Shown: positions 9,098 to 21,345 of the stretch, piece after piece | How positions within the stretch are numbered: position 1 is the first letter of the stretch | Layout of the letters: each line of letters opens with the position of its first letter | DNA from: Brevundimonas bullata | GTDB taxonomy: Bacteria; Pseudomonadota; Alphaproteobacteria; Caulobacterales; Caulobacteraceae | NCBI RefSeq assembly: GCF_014207965.1 | Contig: NZ_JACHLM010000001.1 | Coordinates: 682,001 to 746,000, forward strand | Reading direction: 5' to 3' | DNA length: 64,000 nucleotides | Position numbers and translations under genes: made by a program | Notes under the pieces: model-generated | The model's input: the letters and a program-made list of their open reading frames with translations, nothing else | What the model was told of the DNA's origin: nothing | The model's database searches: none

Positions 9098-9703
9098 ATG
9101 CACCTCCCGAAACTGGCGTCCATCGGGAAAAGTGCGTCGCGCCTGACCGGCGGCAAGCTGCGCCCCCCGCTCAAAACATTGGGTCCCGGCTCCGTCTCCA
9201 GCCTGCTGAAGATCGCGCTGGATGTGGCCTATGTCCTGCTGGCCCTGATCACCGGCGTGCTGCTGCTGCTCTGGATCGCCTCCATCTTCATTCCCATCGA
9301 CAACCTGAACGTGACCGTCAGCGACGGCGCCGATGGTCGTCAGATGCCGTTGACCCGCCCGCTGCTGCTGTTCGGCGTCGGGGCCATGACCGCCTATTTC
9401 GGCGGCTTCCTGATGATCCTGCGCGGCCTGCGCAAGATTTTCCGCACCCTGACCCTCGGCGACCCCTTCCAGCCCGATAATGTGCGCCGCCTGCGCCAGA
9501 TCGGCCTGATCCTGGCCATCGTCACCGGCGGCGTCTGGATGGCGCAAGGCCTGGTCGCCGCCCGCCTGGCGCCCGGCGTCATGGAGCCGCAAGGGATCAG
9601 CGACCTGCTCACCCCCGTCTTCTCCATCCTCGTCGTTTTTGTTCTGGCGGAGGTGTTCCGTGAAGGCGCGCGCCTACGCCGCGAATCCGAACTGACGATC
9701 TGA
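9098..9703 (+). CDS. DUF2975 family four-helix membrane protein
   Basis: A 201-residue inner-membrane protein with four predicted transmembrane segments at about residues 35-64, 88-110, 133-154 and 166-186. The sequence between helices 2 and 3 (RKIFRTLTLGDPFQPDN) and the following RRLRQIG are typical of DUF2975. Members of this family are commonly paired with a small YozG-type HTH gene, as here (gap of 23 bases). The biochemical role of the family is unknown; a sensor or immunity-type partner for the regulator is inference only. Confidence 0.8.
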   Translation: MHLPKLASIGKSASRLTGGKLRPPLKTLGPGSVSSLLKIALDVAYVLLALITGVLLLLWIASIFIPIDNLNVTVSDGADGRQMPLTRPLLLFGVGAMTAYFGGFLMILRGLRKIFRTLTLGDPFQPDNVRRLRQIGLILAIVTGGVWMAQGLVAARLAPGVMEPQGISDLLTPVFSILVVFVLAEVFREGARLRRESELTI

Positions 9704-9726
9704 TCTGGAAACGTTAAGCTGACCCC

Positions 9727-9975
9727 ATGGCCATCCGCGTCCAACTCGACCGAATCCTTGCCGAACGGCGCATGTCGTTGACGGAGCTAGCCGACCGCGT
9801 CGGCGTGACCGTGGCCAACCTGTCGATCCTCAAGACCGGCAAGGCGCGCGCCGTGCGCTTTTCGACACTGGACGCCCTATGCCGCGAACTGGACTGCCAA
9901 CCGGGTGATCTGCTGGCCCATGAGCCCGGGCCAGGATCCGACATGGGCGACGTCTTCGACGACAACGAGGACTGA
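9727..9975 (+). CDS. YozG-type XRE/Cro transcriptional regulator
   Basis: An 82-residue protein consisting almost entirely of one HTH_XRE domain (LDRILAERRMSLTELADRVG, then VANLSILKTGKARAVRFSTL) with an acidic tail. This matches the small YozG regulators that accompany DUF2975 genes. It lies 23 bases after the DUF2975 gene and one base before the GTG of the smr gene, so the three are probably one operon. Target sites are unknown; the dyad at 8687-8703 is a candidate. Confidence 0.85.
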   Translation: MAIRVQLDRILAERRMSLTELADRVGVTVANLSILKTGKARAVRFSTLDALCRELDCQPGDLLAHEPGPGSDMGDVFDDNED

Positions 9976-9976
9976 G

Positions 9977-10582
9977 GTGGCCAAGAAAGGCCCGCCCGCT
10001 TCTTCCGACGACGACAAACGTATCTGGGCCCGCGTGACCGGGACGGTGACCCCGCCCACACGCCGCAAGGCCGCGCGCGTCACACCCGGCGCGGTCATGC
10101 CTGATCCCGAGGCCGCGCCCCTGCCAGCCTCGGCGGCGGCCAAGCCCGCGCGCGGCGTCGCGGGCAAGAAACGCAATGCACCCGATCAGACGCCGACCTT
10201 CGAGGCGCTCGGGTTCACGGCCCCGGCCACGCCGTCGCCGGCCCGCGCCCGTCCGACACCCGAGGAACTGGAACCGCGCCGCCAGCGCCGCCTGTCGCGT
10301 GAACGCGATCCCATCGAGGCCCGCATCGACCTGCACGGCTTCGGCCGGTTCGAGGCCGAAGATCAGCTGCGCGGTTTCTTGATGGGCTGTCAGGCGCGGG
10401 GGCTGCGCTCGGTTCTGGTCATCACCGGGCAGGGACGGCGCGGCGGCGGGGTGATCCGCAGCTCGGTGCACGATTGGCTGACCGGGCCGCATCTGCGCGG
10501 CGTAGTGTCCGGCTTCGCCTCAGCCCACCGTCGCCACGGCGGCGACGGCGCCCTCTACGTCACGCTGAAGCCGCGCGGTTAA
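9977..10582 (+). CDS. Smr domain protein
   Basis: About 201 residues: a low-complexity basic and Pro/Ala-rich N-terminal half, then a C-terminal Smr (small MutS-related) domain. The Smr hallmark motifs are IDLHGFGRFEAEDQL (the LDLHG-type motif) and LVITGQGRRGGGVIR (the TGxG motif). Smr domains are DNA- or RNA-nicking endonuclease folds; recent work links several to ribosome rescue. The GTG start at 9977 follows a GAGG ribosome site inside the end of the preceding gene. A longer frame starting further upstream would overlap the XRE gene and is not used. Confidence 0.87.
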   Translation: MAKKGPPASSDDDKRIWARVTGTVTPPTRRKAARVTPGAVMPDPEAAPLPASAAAKPARGVAGKKRNAPDQTPTFEALGFTAPATPSPARARPTPEELEPRRQRRLSRERDPIEARIDLHGFGRFEAEDQLRGFLMGCQARGLRSVLVITGQGRRGGGVIRSSVHDWLTGPHLRGVVSGFASAHRRHGGDGALYVTLKPRG

Positions 10583-10588
10583 AACTCT

Positions 10589-10722
10589 CCGTCATCCCCG
10601 GACGGCCGCCAGGCCGATCTGGGACCCAGGCGTCGGCTCTGGACGTCATCGACACCCGCGAGAACATCCCCGCCTGGGTCCCGGATCTTCGGCTCGCCAG
10701 CGAGCCTTGTCCGGGATGACGG
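10589..10722. repeat. 134-bp palindromic element with CCGTCATCCC ends
   Basis: The outer arms are CCGTCATCCCCGGAC and its near complement GTCCGGGATGACGG, and an inner pair is CTGGGACCCAGGCG and CGCCTGGGTCCCGGAT. It lies in the gap between the convergent smr and ccmB genes and could act as a bidirectional terminator-like hairpin. This type of GTCATCCC repeat is common in alphaproteobacterial genomes. Confidence 0.8.
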
Positions 10723-10732
10723 CAAAGGAAGG

Positions 10733-11398
10733 CTAACCTTGAGCGTTGCGGATCGCCGCCGCGCCGGCGACCGGCGCGATGACCATGGCGAACAGGACAT
10801 AGGCGGCCAGCAGAGCCAACGCCGACGCCGGGTCCTGACCATTGGCCGCCCGCGTCAGGGCGCCCGCGCCGAACACCACCGGCGGAATGAACAGCGGCAA
10901 GACCACCACGGCGATCAGCAGCCCCCCGCGCCTGGCCCCGAGCGCCAGCGCCGCGCCGAGAGCCCCGGTGAAGGCGAAGCCCAGACCGCCGATGGCCGCC
11001 GCCAGCGCCGTCAGGCCGATCAGGTGCGCCGGCTGGCCCAGGGCCAGGGCCGCAACGGGCGCCGCGAGCGCCAGCGGCAGGCCCGTGGCCAGCCATTGCG
11101 CCACAGCCTTGATCGCCACCGTCGCCTCCAGCGGCAGGGGGCCGAGCGCCAGGAGGTCCAGCGCCCCGTCTTCCAGATCGCGCTCGAACAGCCGCTCCAG
11201 CGACAGCAGCGAGGCCAGGGCCAGGGCCATCCAGCTGGCGCCCGAGGCCGCCGGGGCCAGGACGCGCGGATCGCCACCTGCCGCCAGCGGCAGGATGGCG
11301 GTCAGGCACAGCATGAAGCCGCAAGCCAGCAGAGGCCCGCCGCCTCCGCCCCAGGCCAGCGACAGCTCGCGGCCGAACAGGACCCGGACGGCCCTCAT
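10733..11398 (-). CDS. ccmB: Heme exporter protein CcmB
   Basis: A 221-residue integral membrane protein with about six hydrophobic segments. It is the permease subunit of the CcmAB(C) transporter needed for c-type cytochrome maturation. Family-like blocks include VLFGRELSLAWGGGGGPLLA at the N-terminus and SLERLFERDLEDGALDLLAL. The ATG overlaps the ccmA stop (ATGA). A frame extended upstream of this ATG overlaps ccmA and is not real. Confidence 0.94.
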   Translation of the reverse strand: MRAVRVLFGRELSLAWGGGGGPLLACGFMLCLTAILPLAAGGDPRVLAPAASGASWMALALASLLSLERLFERDLEDGALDLLALGPLPLEATVAIKAVAQWLATGLPLALAAPVAALALGQPAHLIGLTALAAAIGGLGFAFTGALGAALALGARRGGLLIAVVVLPLFIPPVVFGAGALTRAANGQDPASALALLAAYVLFAMVIAPVAGAAAIRNAQG

Positions 11399-12039
11399 GC
11401 CAGGCCTCCGAGGTCGAGATTGCGCGCCGGGACAGGCAGGGGGTCGTGCACCGCCGCCAGGATCATACCGCCGGACGCCAGATGGGCCGTCATCAGCTCG
11501 GCGGCCACCGTGCGCCAGCGCTCGTCCAGCGGGGCCAGGGGCTCGTCCAGCAGCCACAGAGCGCGGGGGGCCGCGATCAGCCGCGCCAGCGACAGACGCC
11601 GCTTCTGCCCCGCAGACAGCTTCCTCGTCTCCAGATCCAGCAGAGGCTTCAGCGACAGCCGGGCGACCGCCGCCTCGCGCGCCGCGCCGGTCCCGCCCAG
11701 CCAAGCGGTCTGAAAGTCGAACTCCTGACGCGCCGTCCGCGTCGGCTTCAGGCCTTCGAGGTGGCCCAGCAGATGGACGCCGTCGCGTCGCGCGGTCTCC
11801 GGCTCCAGCGTCTCGCCGTCCAAGCCGGGTCCGGCATTCGGCCCGCCGGAAAATGTGATCGTGCCCGCATCGGGCCGGATAAAGCCCGCCACAGCCCGCA
11901 GCAGACTGGTCTTGCCCGCCCCGTTGGCCCCCGTAAGGGCCACGGCCTCGCCCGCCGGAAGCCGCACCGACAGGCCGTGGAACAGGACACGCTCGCCGCG
12001 CGACAGGCTCAGGGACTGGATGTCGACCGTCTTCAGCAT
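11395..12039 (-). CDS. ccmA: Heme ABC exporter ATP-binding protein CcmA
   Basis: A 214-residue ABC ATPase with Walker [11 protein letters not shown], signature [14 protein letters not shown] and Walker B LWLLDEPL. It energises the CcmB/CcmC complex that releases holo-CcmE in cytochrome c biogenesis. The ATG at 12039 is used because upstream in-frame sequence is the gap shared with acnA. ccmA and acnA diverge, as I recall for Caulobacter, leaving a shared promoter gap of about 200 bases. Confidence 0.94.
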   Translation of the reverse strand: MLKTVDIQSLSLSRGERVLFHGLSVRLPAGEAVALTGANGAGKTSLLRAVAGFIRPDAGTITFSGGPNAGPGLDGETLEPETARRDGVHLLGHLEGLKPTRTARQEFDFQTAWLGGTGAAREAAVARLSLKPLLDLETRKLSAGQKRRLSLARLIAAPRALWLLDEPLAPLDERWRTVAAELMTAHLASGGMILAAVHDPLPVPARNLDLGGLA

Positions 12040-12236
12040 GGCCCCGCCGATTTGCGAACCTCTCTCAATGTCCACGAGGACGTTGTGGATACATGGACGG
12101 CTCCCGCGCACAGGACTATACGCGCAAGCGCCGCAGCAGGCTTTCGCCGCGCGCGCCTGGGACCTGTGTGCCCCGGCGTCCAGCGCGCGAAGGCGCAACC
12201 GAATTGTCGGGCGGCGTTTGTCAGAGGACCCTCTCC

Positions 12237-14942
<2,706 letters not shown>

Positions 14943-14965
14943 GTCTCAGGCAGTCGTCTGAAATT

Positions 14966-14999
14966 AGAAGGCCGACGGAGCGATCCGCCGGCCTTCTTG
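14966..14999 (+). terminator. Rho-independent terminator of acnA
   Basis: A stem formed by AGAAGGCCGACGGA and TCCGCCGGCCTTCT around a GCGA loop, followed by TGTTT, begins 24 bases after the acnA stop codon. Confidence 0.85.
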
Positions 15000-15023
15000 T
15001 TTGGGGGCGAGGGCGTTCAGCCC

Positions 15024-15302
15024 TCAGCACAAGCGTTCGGCGTCAACGACCTCTCCGCCCATATGCTCAACAAATGCAGCCCTAATCGCATCCTTTTGAC
15101 CCCGCCACTTCTCTGGTTCGGAGTTCGGATTCATATTGTCCGCTAGGAACACCCACTCCACGAACTGATCCGCCGCTACAGGCCCGGAGGGAGGGATGAA
15201 GTCGTCGACATGGAGCGGCTTGTCGTTCTTCACACATCCGCAGAAGCCCCACGTTATGCAGACTTCGTCCAAAAGCGCGTCGTAGCTGGTCTTAGGTGTC
15301 AT
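15024..15302 (-). CDS. Hypothetical protein, lower-GC orphan
   Basis: A 92-residue protein that I do not recognise (MTPKTSYDALLDEVCITWGF at the start, ending VVDAERLC). It is soluble and mildly acidic, with four cysteines, two of them in GFCGCVK. Base composition is clearly lower in GC than its neighbours: one 60-base stretch (15061-15120) counts at 50 percent. Codon use is mixed, with codons such as AAA, TTT and CTA that neighbours avoid. It sits alone between the acnA terminator and a 104-bp repeat copy. It may be a recent acquisition. Confidence 0.6.
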   Translation of the reverse strand: MTPKTSYDALLDEVCITWGFCGCVKNDKPLHVDDFIPPSGPVAADQFVEWVFLADNMNPNSEPEKWRGQKDAIRAAFVEHMGGEVVDAERLC

Positions 15303-15358
15303 CCTCGGACATTGGCCCTCAGCCTACCTGACTGCAAATCCGCATTGAGCTGCTGGCC

Positions 15359-15462
15359 GTCATCCTCAGGATTGACCCGAGGATCGGGTCATCCGCCTAC
15401 GAGACGCCGGAAAGGTCGAGCGCGCTGCCACGCTGGATCCTCGGGTCAAGCCCGAGGATGAC
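15359..15462. repeat. 104-bp palindromic element, copy 2
   Basis: Same length as the copy at 4418-4521, with the same inverted ends (GTCATCCTCAGGATTGACCC at the left, its complement with two differences at the right) and a recognisably related core. It lies between the orphan gene and oxyR, both on the minus strand. Confidence 0.8.
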
Positions 15463-15525
15463 GGCGGTGGGTGGGGCGGGGCGAGAGGACGGCATGGCGG
15501 CCAAGGGGCCGCGGCGCCTCGCCGC

Positions 15526-16413
15526 CTAGTCGAGTTTGAGGGCCTCGGCCAGCAGGCGGGCTTCGGCGGCGCGGCTGGAGCCGGCGCGCCAGGCGACGAC
15601 GATCTCGCGGCGGGGGGCGTCGGCGGAGATGGGGCGGACGACGACGCCGGGGTTGTCGGCCAGCCCTGCGGTCACGGCCATCTGCGGCAGGAAGCTGACG
15701 CCCAGGCCGGCGGAGACCATCTGGACCAGGGTGTGCAGGGAGGTGGCGGCGAAGACGTCCTCGCCGCGCGGGGCCTCGATATTGACCGCCGCCAGCGCCT
15801 GATCGCGCAGACAGTGGCCGTCCTCCAGCAGGATCAGGTCGTCGGACTTCAGCATCCCCTCGGGGATGGGACCGAGGCCCGCCAGAGGGTGGCCGACCGG
15901 GGCGGCGGCCAGAATCTCGTCGTCGCCGATGCGGGCGTGGTCGATGCCCGGCGCCTCATAGGGCAGGGCGATGACGGCGGCGTCGAGTTGCCCGGCCTTC
16001 AGCCCGGCGATCAGGCGCGGGGTCAGGTCCTCGCGGATGAAGAGGCGCAGGGCCGGATACTGGTCTCGCAGGCCGGGCAGGGCGCGGGGCAGGAGGAAGG
16101 GGGCGACGGTGGGGATGATCCCCAGACGGAAGCGGCCCGACAGGGGCTTGCCCGCGTTCTTGGCCGCCTCGACCAGGTCCTCGGTGCGGGCCAGGACGTC
16201 TTCGGCGCGCTTGACCGCTTCGGCGCCGACGGCGGTCAGTTGCACCGCGCCGCGCGTGCGCTCGACCACCGGGGCGCCCAGGATCTTCTCCAGTTCCTGC
16301 ACCCCCGCCGACAGGGCCGGCTGGCTGACGTGGGCCGCCTCGGCGGCGCGGCTGAACGAGGCGTGTTCGGCCAGGAGCTTGAGATAGTGGAGCTGTCGCA
16401 GGGTGGGAAGCAT
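15526..16413 (-). CDS. oxyR: LysR-family peroxide regulator OxyR with a single cysteine
   Basis: About 295 residues with an N-terminal winged HTH (LRQLHYLKLLAEHASFSRAA, VSQPALSAGVQELEKILG) and a LysR substrate domain. The OxyR redox loop GHCLRDQAL is present with its peroxidatic Cys at about residue 201. Nine residues later, where the second (resolving) Cys is expected, there is Val (QALAAVNI), and no other Cys occurs in the protein. The family call rests on sequence and on the location beside katG and ahpCD. The Met at 16413 matches the family start; an upstream Met at 16464 is possible. It is tandem with katG, 102 bases downstream, with a terminator-like hairpin between. Confidence 0.88.
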   Translation of the reverse strand: MLPTLRQLHYLKLLAEHASFSRAAEAAHVSQPALSAGVQELEKILGAPVVERTRGAVQLTAVGAEAVKRAEDVLARTEDLVEAAKNAGKPLSGRFRLGIIPTVAPFLLPRALPGLRDQYPALRLFIREDLTPRLIAGLKAGQLDAAVIALPYEAPGIDHARIGDDEILAAAPVGHPLAGLGPIPEGMLKSDDLILLEDGHCLRDQALAAVNIEAPRGEDVFAATSLHTLVQMVSAGLGVSFLPQMAVTAGLADNPGVVVRPISADAPRREIVVAWRAGSSRAAEARLLAEALKLD

Positions 16414-16469
16414 CCGCCCCACATAGGCGCGCTCTATCGTGTTTTCAAAGACAATCGAAACCATTGATG

Positions 16470-16506
16470 AATAAAGGCGCCGCGAGCCCGCCGGGCTGCG
16501 GCGCCT
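16470..16506 (-). terminator. Hairpin between katG and oxyR
   Basis: On the minus strand a nine-base stem (AGGCGCCGC and GCGGCGCCT) with an internal GC-rich loop is followed by TTATT. It begins about ten bases after the katG stop and probably ends or reduces katG transcription before oxyR. Confidence 0.65.
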
Positions 16507-16515
16507 CCTTTGCGC

Positions 16516-18807
<2,292 letters not shown>

Positions 18808-18869
18808 TCATTCAGCAGGAAAATTTATAGCCATCCCGAACAGACATGCTTGGCGTCCACCGCCCTTCC

Positions 18870-18906
18870 ATAATGAAAATCTATTCGTGATTGTGAAATC
18901 ATCGAT
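18870..18906. promoter_or_regulatory. Candidate OxyR operator between katG and ahpC
   Basis: Four tetramers spaced exactly seven bases apart fit the OxyR pattern ATAG-N7-CTAT-N7-ATAG-N7-CTAT: ATAA at 18870, CTAT at 18881, TGTG at 18892 and CGAT at 18903. The second box is exact and the first and fourth differ by one base each; the third is poor. It lies in the most AT-rich part of the katG-ahpC divergent gap. Confidence 0.5.
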
Positions 18907-19001
18907 TTGACTTCCGCGGCCCCACCCCCCATCTGAAGCCCAACGGCGATGCGCCTCCCTGCGTCGCCGCCTGTCTTATATTGTCAGAATGGAGCTCCAC
19001 T

Positions 19002-19556
19002 ATGCTGGGCGTCGGTCAAAAACTGCCTGAATTCAAGATCACTGGCGTGAAGCCGGGCTTCAACGACCATGAAGAAAACGGCGTCTCCGCGTTTGAAACG
19101 CTGACGCAGGACAGCTTTGACGGCAAGTGGAAGGTCATCTTCTTCTACCCGAAGGACTTCACCTTCGTCTGCCCGACCGAAATCGCCGCCTTCGCCAAGC
19201 TGGGCAAGGACTTCGAAGACCGCGACACCGTCGTACTCGGCGGTTCGACCGACAACGAGTTCGTCAAGCTGGCCTGGCGCCGCGACCACGCTGACCTGAA
19301 CAAGCTGCCCATCTGGCAGTTCGCTGACACCGGCGGCAAGCTCGCGCGCGACCTGGGCATCCTGGACGAAGAAAACGGCGTCGCCCTGCGCGCCACCTTC
19401 GTCGTCGATCCGCACAATGTCGTCCAGCACGTCTATGTCACCAACCTGAACGTCGGCCGTTCGCCGGAAGACACGCTGCGCGTCGTCGACGCCCTGCAGA
19501 CCGACGAACTGTGCGCCTGCAACCGCCCGGTCGGCGGCGAGACCCTGGCCGCTTAA
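19002..19556 (+). CDS. ahpC: Alkyl hydroperoxide reductase peroxiredoxin AhpC
   Basis: A 184-residue typical two-Cys peroxiredoxin. The peroxidatic Cys is in [13 protein letters not shown] (near residue 57), and the C-terminal resolving region is CACN, the form seen in AhpC proteins reduced by AhpD rather than by AhpF. This fits the ahpD gene just downstream. The ATG at 19002 ([11 protein letters not shown]) follows GGAG; an in-frame upstream start would lie in the promoter. It is divergent from katG and probably controlled by OxyR. Confidence 0.96.
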   Translation: MLGVGQKLPEFKITGVKPGFNDHEENGVSAFETLTQDSFDGKWKVIFFYPKDFTFVCPTEIAAFAKLGKDFEDRDTVVLGGSTDNEFVKLAWRRDHADLNKLPIWQFADTGGKLARDLGILDEENGVALRATFVVDPHNVVQHVYVTNLNVGRSPEDTLRVVDALQTDELCACNRPVGGETLAA

Positions 19557-19617
19557 GTACTGGCCCAGGTACGGCCCGGACCGCGTTTGTAGGGTTCGGG
19601 CCGCCCCCTCTGGAAGA

Positions 19618-19648
19618 GGCGGCGGCGGGCGACTGTCGCCGCCTTTTT
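19618..19648 (+). terminator. Hairpin with T-tract between ahpC and ahpD
   Basis: GGCGGCG pairs with CGCCGCC around a twelve-base loop, followed by TTTTT. It lies between ahpC and ahpD and may cause partial termination, giving more ahpC than ahpD mRNA. Confidence 0.65.
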
Positions 19649-19737
19649 CATGCCCGACGCCCAGCCCTGACGGGGGCGTCGGCCCTCCCCATATTGTGTC
19701 CGGCGCAAGCGGCGCCGTTGATCTGAAGGAAGTTTCC

Positions 19738-20271
19738 ATGTCCATCGACGCCCTGCGTGAAATGATCCCGGCCTACGCCAAGGACATCTCGCTGAACCTG
19801 TCCTCGCTGGCCAATGAGACCGTGCTGAACGACCAGCAGAAGTGGGGCTGCTTCCTGGCCTCGGCCCACGCCATCGGCGTCGCCCCGGTCGTCAAGGCCA
19901 TCGAGGCCCAGGCCGCGACCGTCCTGTCGCCCGAGGCCCTGACCGCGGCCAAGGCCGCCGCCGCCATCATGGGCATGAACAACATCTACTACCGCTCGCT
20001 GCACCTGATGAAGAACAACGAGTACACGACCCTGCCGGCCAAGCTGCGCATGAACGTCATCGCCAACCCGGGCGTCGAGAAGCTGGACTTCGAGCTGTGG
20101 TCCACCGCCGTCTCGGCCATCAACGGCTGCGGCGCCTGCCTTGACGCCCACGAAGGCGAACTGCGCAAGCACGGCGTGCCCAACCTTCAGGTCCAGGCCG
20201 CCCTGCGCATCGGCGCCGTGGTCCACGCCGCCAGCCGCATCGTGGCCTCGGAAGCCGCCCTGGCTGGTTGA
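19738..20271 (+). CDS. ahpD: Alkyl hydroperoxide reductase AhpD
   Basis: A 177-residue AhpD-like CMD-fold protein. The CxxC catalytic motif is in [11 protein letters not shown] (near residues 131-134), with the His of the proton relay. AhpD couples AhpC to lipoamide-linked dehydrogenases as its electron donor. The ATG follows AAGGAAG. It is separated from ahpC by a hairpin and ends at a bidirectional terminator. Confidence 0.96.
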   Translation: MSIDALREMIPAYAKDISLNLSSLANETVLNDQQKWGCFLASAHAIGVAPVVKAIEAQAATVLSPEALTAAKAAAAIMGMNNIYYRSLHLMKNNEYTTLPAKLRMNVIANPGVEKLDFELWSTAVSAINGCGACLDAHEGELRKHGVPNLQVQAALRIGAVVHAASRIVASEAALAG

Positions 20272-20292
20272 TCCCAGAGGACAGCAGACAGC

Positions 20293-20323
20293 AAAAAAGG
20301 CGCGGAGCGATCCGCGCCTTTTC
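20293..20323. terminator. Bidirectional terminator between ahpD and an XRE gene
   Basis: AAAAGGCGCGGA, a GCGA loop and TCCGCGCCTTTT form a perfect 12-bp stem with A and T tracts on both sides. It lies between the convergent ahpD and the regulator gene at 20343. Confidence 0.88.
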
Positions 20324-20342
20324 AATTCCGAGCCTGGTCGTC

Positions 20343-20762
20343 CTAGCCCTTTTCGGCGACGCTCTCGGAGCCGGCCATTTCCCGCATCATGTCCAGGATC
20401 AGCTTCTGCTGCCGTACCGACAAACGCGGCGCCAGACGACCGATCTCGATGCTCTGGCGCGTGGTCGGAAAGTCATGCACGAAGGCCTCGCCCTCGCCCT
20501 CGGCCATGCCCGGAGCCGGTGTCGTCAGGCCCTCGAAAAAGTAGCTGATATCGACCTTGAAGAAGCGAGCGATGTCCCAGAGCTTGGAGGCCGAGATGCG
20601 GTTGGCGCCCTTCTCGTACTTCTGAATCTGCTGGAAGGTCAGGCCCAGAGCCCGCCCCAGATCGCTTTGATTATAGCCGAGAGCGATGCGCTTGTCGCAA
20701 ACCCGCCGACCGACGTGACGGTCTACCGGATGGGGACCGTCCTCTGCCGAGCCTCTGACCAT
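20343..20762 (-). CDS. XRE-family regulator (type A, copy 1)
   Basis: A 139-residue protein with a SinR-like HTH (KRIALGYNQSDLGRALGLT, then FQQIQKYEKGANRISASKL) followed by a helical C-terminal region. The recognition segment FQQIQKYEKGANR is identical to that of the regulator at 27605, indicating paralogy. Related XRE proteins are usual in Caulobacterales, but no specific target is known to me. It is the last gene after the lnt operon and the second XRE gene at 20887. Upstream lies an eight-base direct repeat. Confidence 0.87.
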   Translation of the reverse strand: MVRGSAEDGPHPVDRHVGRRVCDKRIALGYNQSDLGRALGLTFQQIQKYEKGANRISASKLWDIARFFKVDISYFFEGLTTPAPGMAEGEGEAFVHDFPTTRQSIEIGRLAPRLSVRQQKLILDMMREMAGSESVAEKG

Positions 20763-20792
20763 CGTGCGTTCTCGCCTAAAAACTACGCCGAA

Positions 20793-20808
20793 CTCAATTT
20801 CTCAATTG
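20793..20808. promoter_or_regulatory. Tandem CTCAATTT/CTCAATTG repeat upstream of an XRE gene
   Basis: Two adjacent eight-base direct repeats differing only in the last base lie about 30 bases upstream of the ATG of the regulator at 20343-20762. The gap is otherwise GC-rich, so this AT-rich repeat is a candidate operator or promoter element, possibly autoregulatory. Confidence 0.4.
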
Positions 20809-20886
20809 TCCCGAAATGCGACGGATAGCCAGCGGTGTCACGACAATTCGCGTGATGGGGGTGCAGGCGCCCCCCCTACAGTCCGC

Positions 20887-21345
20887 TCACCCTTCTTCTT
20901 CGCCCTTCAGCGCTCGAACAATCGCGAGCGCCGTGCGCTGACGCGCTTCGGGGAGCTGCCGCACGACGGCGCCGATCCGTTGCACCAGGGGTTGGGGCGC
21001 CGCCTCCGCCGGATGCCCGGCCAGGCCCGGGGCCCATTCTCTTTCTCCCATTCCCGCGACGCTGTATTCGCCGTCCCGCAGAATCTGGAAAGGCAGCCCT
21101 TCGTAGATGGCGGCCACATCGACGTTCATCACTTTGCAGAACTGCCAAAGCCGCGCCGCCGGGACACGGTTCTTGCCGCTTTCGTGCCGCCCCCACTGAT
21201 TGGCGGAAATCCCCAGCTCATGACCCATCTGGGCCTGCGTAAGACCGCGATCCTCTCGCAGGGCGCGCAGGCGCGCGCCCAAGGGCTCGTCGATGTGACG
21301 GGTTCGCTTGAGGTCTTCGCGTTCCTCGTCGTCCATCTTGGTCAT
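20887..21345 (-). CDS. XRE-family regulator (type B, copy 1)
   Basis: A 152-residue protein with an acidic N-terminal arm and an HTH (LGARLRALREDRGLTQAQMG, then ANQWGRHESGKNRVPAARL), followed by a segment of about 70 residues without a recognised fold. It resembles the regulator at 28046 in the pattern QxWGxxExGK. Its ATG overlaps the lnt stop codon (ATGA), so it is translationally coupled to the lnt operon. Role unknown. Confidence 0.85.
   Translation of the reverse strand: MTKMDDEEREDLKRTRHIDEPLGARLRALREDRGLTQAQMGHELGISANQWGRHESGKNRVPAARLWQFCKVMNVDVAAIYEGLPFQILRDGEYSVAGMGEREWAPGLAGHPAEAAPQPLVQRIGAVVRQLPEARQRTALAIVRALKGEEEG

Noticed and set aside
12084-12092. Single DnaA-box-like TGTGGATAC in the ccmA-acnA gap
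   Set aside because: An isolated eight-of-nine match with no supporting boxes, far from the origin; expected by chance.
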